This document shows positions 35,634 to 48,300 of a stretch of DNA of 64,000 nt, in pieces (positions within the stretch are counted from its first letter, which is position 1; each line of letters starts with the position of its first letter). This stretch comes from Turritopsis dohrnii. Lineage: Eukaryota; Cnidaria; Hydrozoa; Anthoathecata; Oceaniidae. The position numbers and the translations under genes were made by a program. Where the stretch lies: the NCBI GenBank assembly GCA_027922465.2, contig BQMF02000237.1, positions 310,001-374,000 on the forward strand, written 5' to 3'. The notes beneath the pieces are model-generated. The model had not been told where the DNA came from. It saw only the letters and a list, made by a program, of their open reading frames with translations, and made no database searches.

Positions 35634-36404
35634 GTCTTTAATGCCTTTAATGTAAAAGAATTTACAAAAAATCTAGGTGATCTAAAATGTTTACATTTTG
35701 CAGACATATGAATATAAAACATTTTCCAACACTTGTTTGAAAATGCAAACCTATATAACTGTTTGTTGATTGCTTTTAGTCATCTGCAATCAAACACTGA
35801 GTTGGTTTTATTAGGGATGGTTAAATTAGATGTTTGGTTGGATGGAGTAGATTGAGTGGGTGTAGGTTCAAGAATTATGCAGGTCCTACCCGTATGAAGT
35901 TTATAATGTGTGACAGTTTCAGGGAAAAGAATACAACCATTTAATCGATTTTGGATTAAATAAATGATTCAACAAAATTGATATTGGGATTTTTAATGAA
36001 ATTCTTTTCCATGATTATCCAGTGAAACGTGAAAGAAAAAACATTCCATCAAAAATCATTTTTCCATTTGCTGCATTATATATAATTTTAACATTGTGCA
36101 TGTCTATCATGACATGACAGTTAATCAAATCAGCAATTGAACACAGATCAGCAAGCTCACAAAATTTGAATTCCCAAGGAATCTTTATCCAAGTTTCTTG
36201 GCGTAAAAGGTGGATGAAAATGTTTTACCCATCCCTTTCTTTCTCACGAACATATCACTGTCACACATCAACTCTGTAGCCCAAGCATGACAACCTATTA
36301 TGTGTCACACAGTAACACAGAGGGCTTTTACACGTAATTCATTCAATCGATCTATATCGTTGTTATTATGATCAATATTATTATCAACTCTCTGCATAAA
36401 GAAG
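35634..36404. promoter_or_regulatory. Shared head-to-head promoter region WAPL / PPM1K
   Basis: The start codons of WAPL (minus, 35633) and the PPM1K-like gene (plus, 36405) are 771 bp apart in divergent orientation, so the spacer must hold both promoters and 5' UTRs. No TATA box at a convincing distance or other named motif is clear to me. Confidence 0.6.
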
Positions 36405-37891
36405 ATGTTCTATTTTCCTGGATTTCGCTTTGCAAAAACGGCTGGATTCCGCTTGTGTCATTACGCATCTGTAAAATAACAACCATATCCTAGATCATCT
36501 TCACAGACACATTGTTGTTTTAAGTGCACAATTCTTCAAAATTTAATGTGTACATGAAAGATGTACTTATCATTATCAGAATGTTTAATTTTCTGGCACA
36601 TTTAGCAATTAAGTGCTTGAAAATTGTGCCTTTGAGAAAAATTCGGTATGGGGCCCAGGTAAGTATTCCTATTATAAGAAAGTTCTGTGTTATTGGTACA
36701 TCAGGTCGATAATCAAAACATTCTAAACATGACAGAACGGAACGTTTTTGATTTTTTGTTTTTATATGTTATGCTGTTGGTTGTTGATCATTGAACATGT
36801 TAAATTTCTCTGTACCGATGTTTTGCAAGCTGACAAATGTTGTAAGACTAATGAGACGAAAATGTACAAGTGTACCACCATTCTTTATAAATGTAGGTAC
36901 ATGCAGTTTGCCTGGCAGGACACCTAACAGAGAAAATGAAGATTGTTTCAAAACCACAAGGTTTTCTCAGAATGTGGAGTATTTTGGAGTATTTGATGGA
37001 CACAATGGGACTTTCGTTTCAAATTATGTAAATGATACAATGCCTGGTATAATCCAAAATAAACTGTTGTCAAATCATAATCTATATGATTCAGTTCTGG
37101 AAGTACTAAATGAAACAATTCTATTTTCATTTGATGAATGTCAGAATATGCTCAAAAAAGTTATCCTAAAGAAGCGACATCTGAAACGGCGAGGTTTGCA
37201 TATATGTATCTCTAGGAAACAATATTTGAATGGGGTTTGTTACACATACCTTTTTACAGTATATAATTTGTTATTTTAAAAGTAATTCTAAAAGCAATTT
37301 TTCTTTAAAATTTTAGAAATGGTCGGCTCAACCGCTGTCGTTGGAGTATTAGTAGATGGCCAATACTTAGTAATTGCAAATGTAGGAGATAGCAAGGCAA
37401 TCTTATGTAGAGAAGGAAAGCCTATTGAACTTACTGTGGAGCATATCCCTGAAAATCCAGAGGAGGCGAATCGAATTGAAATGGCTGGTGGATGGATTGA
37501 CTGGGATAGTCGTTTTAAGCCTTTGGTTGAAGGTCGTATATCGATGACTCGTTCATTTGGAAATTTACTACTCAAGCCAAACATTGTCATAAGCAAACCA
37601 TCCATTAGTAATTCTATCATAGACGAGTTTAAAGATTCTTTCGTTGTTCTATGCACTGATGGAATCACTCATTCAATGACAAATGAAGAGATTATTTATA
37701 TTGTTGGTCAACATGATGACCCAAAAGAAGCTGCAGAAGACTTGACAACCACAGCACATCAGTATGGTTCAGTTGATGATACAACTGCAGTGGTAGTCCC
37801 ATTGGGAGCATGGAGAAGCATTGAAATTAAAAGTAATCGGTACAATTATAGTATGTTTAGAACAGTTGTCGGTGGAAGATCTGGTGGGTGA
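36405..37891 (+). CDS. PPM1K: PPM1K-like mitochondrial PP2C phosphatase
   Basis: PPM1K dephosphorylates the branched-chain ketoacid dehydrogenase E1 subunit in the mitochondrial matrix. My model: exons 36405-36470, 36614-36658, 36830-37193, 37317-37891 (349 aa; human 372), all GT-AG and phase-consistent. Exon 1 (MFYFPGFRFAKTAGFRLCHYAS) is Arg/Lys-rich with no acidic residues, as in a mitochondrial presequence. PP2C motifs: NRENED at 70-75, DGH at 93-95, ANVGDSKAILCREGKP, RISMTRSFGN, CTDGI (D273) and VDDTTAVVV (D312, D313). The C-terminal VVVPLGAW is typical of PPM1K. DGHNG replaces the usual DGHGG, and DD replaces DN near the end, while the metal-binding Asp residues remain. The acceptors of exons 2 and 3 are the least certain. 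Confidence 0.88.
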
Positions 37892-38415
37892 CCCAAAGTT
37901 TTTTAGCATTCAGTAGTTGTTAAGAATGCTTTTTGGAACTTCTGTATACTTTCATTTATCCCATCTGATGAAAATATATATATATATATTATTTCAAAAA
38001 ATTTCTATTTGTTAACCACAGTTCACTGACTTCGAAGAAATTAATGGCTCAGGTAAAGGATGTTACAAAGTAACACATTTGACATGAAGCATGCTGCTAT
38101 ATACTTGGTAGGAAGAAATATAAATCGATTTTGCATAATTTTCACGATATAAGAAAATGGATAAAGCTACTTTTAAGCCCAAGAACTTCAGTGGAAAGAT
38201 TTTACGGTAAAATGTTAGTCAAGATCCGGTGTTTAAGTAAGAGACAAATCACGTGATTAAAAGAAGGTTAACAACTGTTTAATAAGGTCCTCGTTAGTTC
38301 GCCAGAATTTCTTTTAATTAATAAAATCAATCGATTTTGATGCATTAGGATTATCTTGTCAGGAAACAAGAATACCTTGTGACTGGAAAATAGAAATTAA
38401 TGGTATTGATGATGT
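37892..38415. other. 3' flank of PPM1K; AT microsatellite
   Basis: A short AT dinucleotide run lies at about 37974-37991. No further gene; a possible AATAAA occurs near 38320. Confidence 0.4.
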
Positions 38416-38860
38416 TACTTTACGCGGAGAAAGTTTCGTGGGGAGAAAGTTTCGCGTTTTTTGGTCATTTTCTCGAAAGTTAGTCCCCGCGAAAAGGACT
38501 GACATGCGGGTTCGCGAAAGTTTATCCCACGCGAAATGGCCCAGGAAGCCAATTCGCGAAAGTTAAATTGAAGAAAAGAAAACACAAATTTCATAAGTTT
38601 TTATACGTGTTTTTCTTTCGACAATACAAGTATTATATCGGTCTAAATCAGTAAATCTCTGTCTTATTTGTCAAAATTTCAAAATATTTAGAGAAAAAAT
38701 TGCACAGAAACGCAAAATCGCGGAAATTAATCCCACGCGAAATTCACTTTTCCATTTGAACTCAAAAAGATTATTTAACGCGAAAGAGATTTAGTCACTC
38801 ATTCGGGAAAGTAAATCCCTAAAATTTTTTTTCCTCGCGAAGCTTTCTCCCCGTAAAGTA
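38416..38860. mobile_element. MITE with TACTTTACGSGGAGAAAG ends
   Basis: The left end TACTTTACGCGGAGAAAGTT is mirrored at the right (CTTTCTCCCCGTAAAGTA). The interior has several CGCGAAAGTTTATCCCACGCG-like units. Non-coding, about 445 bp. Confidence 0.8.
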
Positions 38861-39253
38861 TTTATCAGTATCATATAAAATTTGTCGTTGGGGTTGAAGG
38901 TTTTCCTGCTTTTCTTCAGTTGTTATCAACTGTTAAGCAAATGTACTTTCCCCATTAAGACGTTTGTGTTCATTTTCCTCATCCCTTTCGTATCTCCTTA
39001 TATTTTCATAGCAAAACAACACCAGTCATTTTGTTTAAACTTTTTCAACATTCGCTTGGCTGCGCAACCATTGAGTATTTCTCTGCATGCGTTCTTTGCT
39101 GAAGGTGAGTTTGTAGCAGCCATGTTCTCTACAGAACTAAGTGTTTCACGACTAATTTTAATTATTCTGTTTATCAAATTATTAATTAAAGCGTGGAAAG
39201 AATACGATGTTGTGGAACTGTTGCAGCCAAATTGAATTAAAAATGAAAGCATT

Positions 39254-39350
39254 ATGAACTATCAAAAGATTTGTTTGTCTTTACTTGGTATTACAGTATG
39301 CTTGTTTTGTATTGAATGCAACGACCTTGATGGTGTTAGCAAAAACACAG
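39254..39350 (+). CDS. Signal-peptide exon of the secreted protein
   Basis: 32 codons plus one base; ATG at 39254, hydrophobic core and donor CAG|GTATTA. It joins in phase 1 to AAAATGTAAAAG at 40526, giving ...SKNTENVKAV. This ties the downstream exons to the secretory pathway. Confidence 0.8.
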
Positions 39351-42300
39351 GTATTAATGCAAACATCCTGTCTATTTTGTTTAGTGTCATCAGTCATCTG
39401 ATGTGATTCTACTCTATTGAAATCCATTGTTTTTCAAGGCTCGTTGCTTGACCTTATAAGATCTAATTGTTAATCCAGATGTTTATATTACGAGTATTAC
39501 ACGATAACTCTAAGCGATTACAACCACTTATTGACAATTGCTGGCCAACATAGTAACTTAATTTTTAAATGCTCTGTGAAGCAATGGATAACAAAATCAA
39601 ATCAGATGTACTGTTGGAGCAATTTCCAGTTAAAAATTAACTGGGTATATTAAGAATAGTATTGCAGAGGTATGTGCAGAAATTAAAACATTTAGTAAGT
39701 AACTGGGAGTTTTTAGTCCTTGGACTTCCATCCGTAAAGGTTGCCTCGTCGACCCACCGAGTAGTTGACTTACGTCCACTTACCTGAAGGCCATCATACA
39801 CTTCAATTCAATTTATTGAGTACTAGTTTGTTGCACGTTTCTTTAATCATGTTTGCTAATAAACATCTTTCATCCTTTCTCGCATATTATGTCATATACT
39901 TGAACCGTTCTGTTACATTCTTTTAACCCTCCTAAGATCCACTTGCTTAACACAAACAGTCAAACCTATGTATGACAATCACTAGGAGCACAACCACTAA
40001 CACATTGATCATTGCGCAAGACCATAACGTCAGTGAAAATTCAAATAAATCATTTGAAAAAGCTGCTCTCTTTATAAAGCTGCTCCTTAAGTCTTGTTTT
40101 ACTGCACACTGGTATTGTTCAGTAGTAGTAGTAATTTTCAACGCGGATTTATCTCATAAATGTTACAGTTATTTTATGTATTTAGTTTAATTCGCCGTTT
40201 TCGGAATACTATGCTTAATACATAATACAACTGTAGGAAGGTAGCACCAAGCACTCTAAGGTCTATTTAATAAGTAGTCCTGTGCCGAGCCGAATTCATC
40301 ACATTTTCTCTGAGTTCGGCTCGGCACAGCCTATAAAACCGTGCCGCACAGCTGACCTGGTCGTGTTGCACACCTCAGCACGGCTCCGCTCGACTCGACT
40401 GTTTAAAACCAAATGCTGAGTAGTTCGGCTCAGTTTGTAGAATGGACTTAATGTATTGACTGATATCTGGAGAATTGATTCATAAGAGCAGAGATTGCAA
40501 TACAATCTGTCTGGTTCTTTTTCAGAAAATGTAAAAGCGGTATATGAGAAGGATTTTGAACGCGTCGGAAGAAATGATGCTGAAATAGAAGCTCATGACA
40601 AATCGTCAAACAAATATACAGCAACAAGTGTGAAAAAAAGTAAAACAGGAAAAATCAAACAAAAACCATTAGATAATATTGCTCAGAAACCGTTCAAAGA
40701 CAAAAATGGTGATATTGTTACAGCACATTCTGCTCAGCATTATCCATATCTAGTGTTACCATCTGTAAAAAAGAACGTTATAAAAGATGAATCCAAAATT
40801 AAAACTCACAATGTTCCAGTTAAAGATAAACAAGGTGATATTGTAATATCTCATCATGCCTTGCCACCAGTACACAAACGAACTATGGATAACTCATTTT
40901 CAGCAGGATTTAAAGAATCCCAGAATGTGAAAAAAAGTAAACCTGGAAAAATCAAACAAAAACCATTAGATAATATTGCTCAGAAACCGTTCAAAGACAA
41001 GAATGGTGATATTGTTACAGCACATTCTGCTCAACATTTTCCATATCTAGTGTTACCATCTGTAAAAAAGAAAGAAATTGAGGGGAAAGGAAATAGCAAT
41101 GTCCGGAAAGAAGCATTACTTCCTTTAGACAGTATTTCAGATGGAAAACGAAATTTGGTGCAATTTAGAGATAGTTTTGGAAAAGTCATTGCCACATTGC
41201 AAGATTCAAGAAACTGGAATAATGCTAATGTAACACTCTCTAAGGCAGACGATGCAAGACGATTTGCAGAAGAATTAAAAAGTGCTCATTATGCTAGACA
41301 CAAAGTTGAAACTGGCAACGCACTACATTCAGGTATTGCATTTCAAACTATCGATTTTGATATTGCGAAGGCGTGAATACACTACCGTGTGTTCCAGAAA
41401 AAAAAATCGATTTGAGATTTTAACAAACTATAACTTTGCGCACATACATCAGATTTTAACGATTTTTACACCATCTTCCTGCGACACACTGTATTTAGAT
41501 AAAAATTCTCTTCATCGCAGCGACATTTTGACGTTTTGACGCCTGAATGCCCTTTAATTATTCCCATTTGCTTATTTTTGTCAATGGAATCTTTTAGGGA
41601 TGATCACTGAAGAAGAACGAGCATATACTAGCAAAAAATCTCTACAAGATGACAAACTGGAGGATATGATTAAAACGGGAAAATTTGACCCAAAAATATT
41701 TGAAACTGATAAAAGTGATCTCAAAAACGACAGCAATGGAAAACTAATGGATAAAGAAGATGCTTCCAAATGGATGAATAAGACGAAAGGTGCCTTCTTC
41801 AGTGGCGGATCTAGAGGTAAGTCGCAATTTGTGTAGGAGAATGTTAACAATTTAACCATAAAGGAAAAGCGTTCAAATAATATACCACTTAATTCACAAC
41901 TTAAGTTAATGCATTTCTCCACAAGTTGCGACTATCCTCTAGATCCGCCGCTGTTCTTTACCAAATCCCGTTCATCTTGATATGTTGCAATTGTAGATAA
42001 CATTTTTGCTTTTTTACAAAAACGCGAGAGGATTTTCCCCTTATAGGCTGTTAATATTTTCCGTGAGGATTACAATTTTAGCTGCGCAAGTGCAACGGAA
42101 TAATAGTAAGTTCTTTTAGTGACTGGAAGAACAATCCTAACTTTTCTGACTTTCTAACTAGATACAGACAGATACACAAACATCACTATAATGCCACACG
42201 AGAAGATGGTCCATGTAGAAACGGTCCGAGATAAACCTATTGACTTTAACTATGAATCGCCTGAAGACAAGAAAGCGAACGAACTGCCCACAGATTGGAA

Positions 42301-45300
42301 ATCTTTACTACATGCCGATGATATATCTGATCATATTCATTTCAATTCTGACGAAACTATAAGTCATTCCAAAGAAAAAAAGCCTTGCAAGAACGATGAA
42401 AAGCACGCCCAAGGTGTACTGCGGGAACATACTGGGGATCAGCGATGGGCAGTCACTCGCGCTCGTTACCATAAGGGCGCAACTGTGGCTCATAAACGCT
42501 CCAATCAAAAAAGACACAAACGAAGACATAGTCATCACAAGAATCACGAGAAAAGAACGAAAACCCCAAAGTCTCCGAAACATAGTAAAAGCAAACGAGA
42601 AATTGCAATGTTAATGGACCCAATAGAATTCTATGACGAATTAGATCAGATGAATGAAATAGAAGAAGAACCTAATGTAAAGGTCATCTCATCACCAAAG
42701 AAGATAGCTGGTAAGTTGGTGGTATGCTTGACACACAGTGAAACAATGCAAATATCACCAGCAGCGTCGATAGTTTTTAAGTCTGACTTTCATTATGACA
42801 AATCCAACAATATTTTTTTTCAATCAAAGTTATAATTTTATAAAAATATTTTTTGAATGTTATTCGGCCACAGAAAGTATTGCTACTATTTCTAACAGCT
42901 ATAGCTGAAAACATGCAAGTCATTCAAGTTCGCCATCAAGCTCTGCTATAAGTTAGAAACAATAACGCGGACACAATGTAGTCTTACAACAGAAATTCGG
43001 GAAAGGTCTATTCTATCGTTGCTAGACAATCAAATAATTGGGCCACTCAATTAAGACAGCATAAGTGCATTTTGTTAGATAAATGAAAAACCTTGTGATT
43101 GTCTACTTAAGTGGTTGAAGGAATCTTTAAAAACAAAAAAGAACATTGCAAATACAACGGATGTAGCTATCATCGATTATAAAGTAGCATTTGTTTGCTA
43201 AGATCGTTTGCTGTATATCCTCAACGAATAGGTTTTGGCAGTTGTATTTTCTGAAAAATTTGGAAATAAATTCTTTATGCCTGCATTTAAAAATATTCAT
43301 ATTAGATAACGTAACTAGAAACTACCTTATCAACAGAATTTATATTTTTTCTTTATAGCTCACACATCCTTTGGAAAAAATGTAAGGAAAAGCACGATAT
43401 ATCATCCGATGCCAGTTAATTACAAAAAAGACAATACAGATCATAAAGGAGGCTTTAAGAAGGCCCAGTTTACATTCAAAAGACCTACTTTTAAAAACGC
43501 ATCAAATATACGAAGCAGTGAAATATTCATTTCCAGAAAAAATGCAACGTCCTTTATTAAGAATAAGAAAAGTGAGATTGATCAAATGTCCGAAACAGAT
43601 TTTCTCGCACACACAACACCGTCTATCCATTCCATCACTTACGATGACGACAGTGCAGACGAAGGAGACGTAAGGAAAACGTTTGCTACGTCCTCATTTG
43701 ATGACAATGAACACGAAAAATCTAACGAGAAACCGAAACTCGTCGCTAGTTACGAAAATTACGACGATGAAAATGAGGTGACGAAAAATTCCAAAACATA
43801 CGAAGAGGACCGAGAAGACTCGGAAAACAACGAAAAAGATCCTGTTGACTTGTCGTATAACGATGACGTTTACGTGGCAGATGGGAATGCCGTCGTGACA
43901 AAAGAAAATAATAACGACCAGTATTCGGACGAAGAAATAAGACCGACAACGAACCTCCAGAACAGTTTCGTATCGTCTGATGATTATATTTCAGATAGCG
44001 AACCCTTAGTAAAGCCAGATAAGGAAGTCCGCTATTTCACGCGTGTGTTTCATCCGACAACTATCGATAAGGCGAGATTTAAGCCAACAGCAGAAAAGCA
44101 GGAAGATGGACTATCAATGAAAAAAACCAACACGGAGGAGATCAAAGAGATTACAGATGTTTTGGAGGATCCTCCACCTGATGGTTCTTTTGATAAGAGA
44201 AAAGATACTATGCATATAGCAAGTAACGAAACGAATAAAGGTCCGATATCGTTTCTTATTTTGAATCAAGAGCCTAAAACTGATCGCGCTAGTGATAATA
44301 AATATGATACAGAATCGCTTGGATTTAAAACGATACAATCATACGGCAGCCGAAACAAATATGACAACAAAACCAAAACGAATTCTGAAGAAGGAGAAAA
44401 AGAAAATGTACACAAAGGAAGCACTCAGAAACTGCTTGATTTAGACGGTGAAAGAGAGAATAGTACTGAGGCTAAAGATAAAGATAAAGTCTTTTCTGGC
44501 CCACCAGATGAAGAGGATATTATAGATGCAAAATTAGCTGGAGATAAGAAAGTTAAGGAATACGTGGAACTTATGAAAAAGCTTGGTAAGCCGACTGGTA
44601 GCAGCATAACAGACAAGATGAATAACAGCAAGTCCGAAGAAACTATAAAAAAGATAGCAACTGTTACTATTCCAGTAAGTTCAATTTATTGTTTGTTTAT
44701 CTTTGTAAATATTATCATCTCTTTGTTTATTTTGTTTATACTTTTCAATATCAATTAATTGTTTTGCTCTCTTTGATTCATCTCTGAAAAAGAATTGGAT
44801 ATTTAGATATTTTAAAATGGAAACTAGGTTCAAACAGATTGATTTTGGTTGATTTCATTTCATAAGTAGGCATAGCTTTTACAGACGGATGATGCCATTT
44901 TGTTACATCACAACTAATTGTAAACCATTTTGAAGACTTTCAATAATGTTTTAACATTATTCAAGTTTCTTCGCAGGAGCAGCAATAGGAAAACAATAAG
45001 ACAACGTTTAACAAAAACTGCAATTTCTGATAAATTTCTTAATAAGCATATCCTCGTCAGTTCATTATCATTTTAACACTCACTCAATTTGTTATAGAAC
45101 GAAGAAGAAAAGCAGGGGAAAGACGATCAAACAAATAAAGAAGATAATTTCCAAAAATTGATAAATAATGATGATAAGTTAAGCAAATCGAAAGGAAATA
45201 CAAAAGCCGAAAAAACAAATTCAACTCATGCTGATAAACCTGATAAAACAGAATCAAAAATTGTTGAAAAACTGGACAGTGACGTGTTGGTAAAACCTGA

Positions 45301-48300
45301 AAGAGGTGGTAATGAAAATGATAAATTTGCAATTGGTGACAAAGAAGCCAAAATCTCTGATAAGAAACCAACTAAGATAAATATAAACCTACGTATCAAG
45401 CCCGATGAAAACCTTTTGCCTCCGACTGCACAAACCGTACTTGATGCTCAAAACAAGCTACCCAATCAACAAGTTTTACAGCAGTCGAACTTGACACCTG
45501 GATCGCAAGCATTATCATCTGATGGAGCAAAAAATCAAGTATCAATCAATTCTGATGCTTTGAAAGAAAGTTTGAAGAATGCTTTTCGAGATTTTGCTAA
45601 AGAAATCAAATCTGAAACACAAAAACAACAGAAAAGTAAACAACAATCTGAAAATGAAAGTCAAAAGCCAGCTAGTTTCCTTGATCAAAACTTTCAAAAT
45701 GCCTATCAATTGAACCAACAACAACAGCAATACCAACCAAATGTCTACAGCAACCCGTTCGCTCAAACATTATGGAATTCACTGCAAAACAACCAAAATA
45801 ACTTACAAGCAATGCAGCAATCAACGTCCACACCAAATTATTTATCAACACAAGAAACCAACAGCAACAATGACAATAACAATAACAACGGTCAAACAAA
45901 AGCAAGAGTTGATATACCGGGATCTTCAATCCCTATAATTACACCACCAAATGCTTATGAAGCCAGTAGTATGTACAACCCAGTACCTACGTATATATAC
46001 AATAGTGTTTTACCTTATATGGGTTTAACTTCACCAATCAAAACCAATGAGGGTATCATGAATCGAAAAGAGACAGTAAACAAACCGATGTCAGGTTATT
46101 ATGCACCAACAAGAGACGTTGTGATGGATGATTATTTGAAATCCCAAATACGTCGTGTCTCTGACTTGAAACCTTCAATCCAATACGATTCCTCCACTAT
46201 CTATTCATCGTTTTCGAGAAGTCCTACAGTAAGTGAAGAAAATTCACAAAGACGTCAAGATGGTACAACGGCTTCGTCTTTTCCTTGCAATCCAATGCCA
46301 CAATGCGAAAGTCCTCAACCTGTTTTACAGACACCTGCTCCTTATGTTGAATCTCCAAAACCTGTGCTACAAGCGCCAGTACAATACCCGCCACCACTTG
46401 CAGCATCTTCACAGCAAATAATTGCTGCTCCACAACCACAAACAGTAGCGGCAGCACCACAACAATCAGTAGCGGCCGCTCCACCTCAGCCACAAGTTGT
46501 TCAGCAAGTAGCACCACAGGTACAACAACAACCTCAGCAAGTAGTTGTTCCTCAGGTTGTTAGTCAACCAGTATATCAGCTGGCTTCACCAACACAACCA
46601 GTTATACAAGCAACCACCCCACCGACTACAACAGTTCGCAATAAGTGCAAACAGCCACCTTGTGACTCTGGTGCTCAAGACTGCTTTAACCCACCTTGCA
46701 TAAATAACCAAATGCAAATGAGTAATAGTGGTTGCATGTGTCCTGATAATACTGGCCAGTGCTCTTGTATGCCAAATCCAATGCCTCAATTTGATGTCCA
46801 AAGTATGATGATGCAGGTACAATGTATGGAACCTCCTTGCATGCCGCCTTTCAATAACATGCAAAACAACTACATGCAACCGTGCTTCAATCCACCTTGT
46901 GATAATTTTATGACGCCACCTTGTAACTTCCCTCCATGTTTTCCAAGTCCTCAACAATGTCAAAATCCACCGTGCAATCAACGATCATCAGCAAAAACAA
47001 CACCACGACCAGTTGTAGTCGTTAAACCGCCTGAAGCACATCCACAAACCATTGTTATCAGAAAGCCAGCACCGCCACCAAAAATTGTAAAAATTGTGAG
47101 ACATGCTTCACCAAAAGTCGTATACGCACAACCAACTCAGCCACCAAAAAAAGTTGTTTATGCTGCACCACCACAGCAGACCATTGTTGTGCAGAGGCCA
47201 ACACTTCCGCCAAAGATTGTGTATGCAGAGCCACCCAAAAGAAAAGTGAAGGTTGTGGCTGCTCCAGAACCAGAAGAAGTTGTTGTAGAAAGACCAGTCG
47301 TAGTGAGAAAGCCACAAATAATTGAATCGGAACCAGTTATTCATAGGCCACCAGCCATCATTGAAGAACCGCCTACTGTTATTCATAGACCACCACCTGT
47401 TGTTGAAAAAGTTATAGAGAAGGTTGTAGAACCACCTGTAGTGACAGTTCCGCCCGTTGCAGTTACAGCCGTTGTAACACCGGCACCCGTGGTCGCCGCA
47501 GCACCAGCTGTAGTAGCAACTCCCGCTCCTCCAGCCATCGTGGTTACTCCAGCGCCTGTTGTTGTGACACCTGCTCCGCCAGCTGTGGTGGCTCCACCTC
47601 CAGTTGTTGTGACACCGGCGCCGCCAGCTGTTGTTGCTCCACATCCTGTTGTTGTGACACCTGCGCCTGTAGTTGCTGGTGTTGCGCCTGCCGTTGTCAA
47701 GAAGCCTGGCCCTGGTATTGTAACAAAACCAAACACCATTTCTGGAAGTTCTGTTGTATCACCTGCTGTGGCAGCGCAGTTGCAAAATGAAGCTCAGTTC
47801 AGTACTTTCTTGAATGGTGGCCGTTCATCAAATCTGATTGATGAGGTTCCTTTGAAAGCGTATACCGCATCTCAACTTTATGATAGTAAGCACAGTTATA
47901 TGAAAATGCCAGAAGTAAAGGTAGACTGCAAAAATCCGTTATATTCTAAAACGAAAAATTGCTTATTCGATTTCAAAAAAGAAGCAAATAAAATCAAGTC
48001 TTCAACATACCTTAAAAGTTCGGACAGTATCGAGAGACTGGTCAAGGGAATATCTCAAAAAGCTCGAGCAAATGGCGGATCAATCAATGCAGCTTTAGAA
48101 GATCAAATATCTGATTACGTTGCTGAAGCAATTGTTGATGCAAGAAAGTCCAAAAATCACAGAAACATGTTTCAAGTTAATGGTAAACCATCTTTACCAA
48201 ACGGTCTGAGACATCTTGATCTAGAAGAAACGCGAGGATTTGTTCGTCATGAAATATTCCCGAAACTCACTGATTTACACTTTCAACGCAGCACCAATAA

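Noticed and set aside
37288..37668. Minus-strand ORF inside the PPM1K exon
   Set aside because: Shadow frame of the PP2C exon.
38882..39252. Overlapping ORFs of 117 and 84 codons on opposite strands
   Set aside because: Neither has a recognisable motif; the region is the promoter side of the secreted-protein gene.
46586..47739. Long minus-strand ORFs opposite the Val/Pro-rich block
   Set aside because: They mirror the biased composition of the plus-strand exon (GTG/CAC-rich repeats) and have no domain or splice context.
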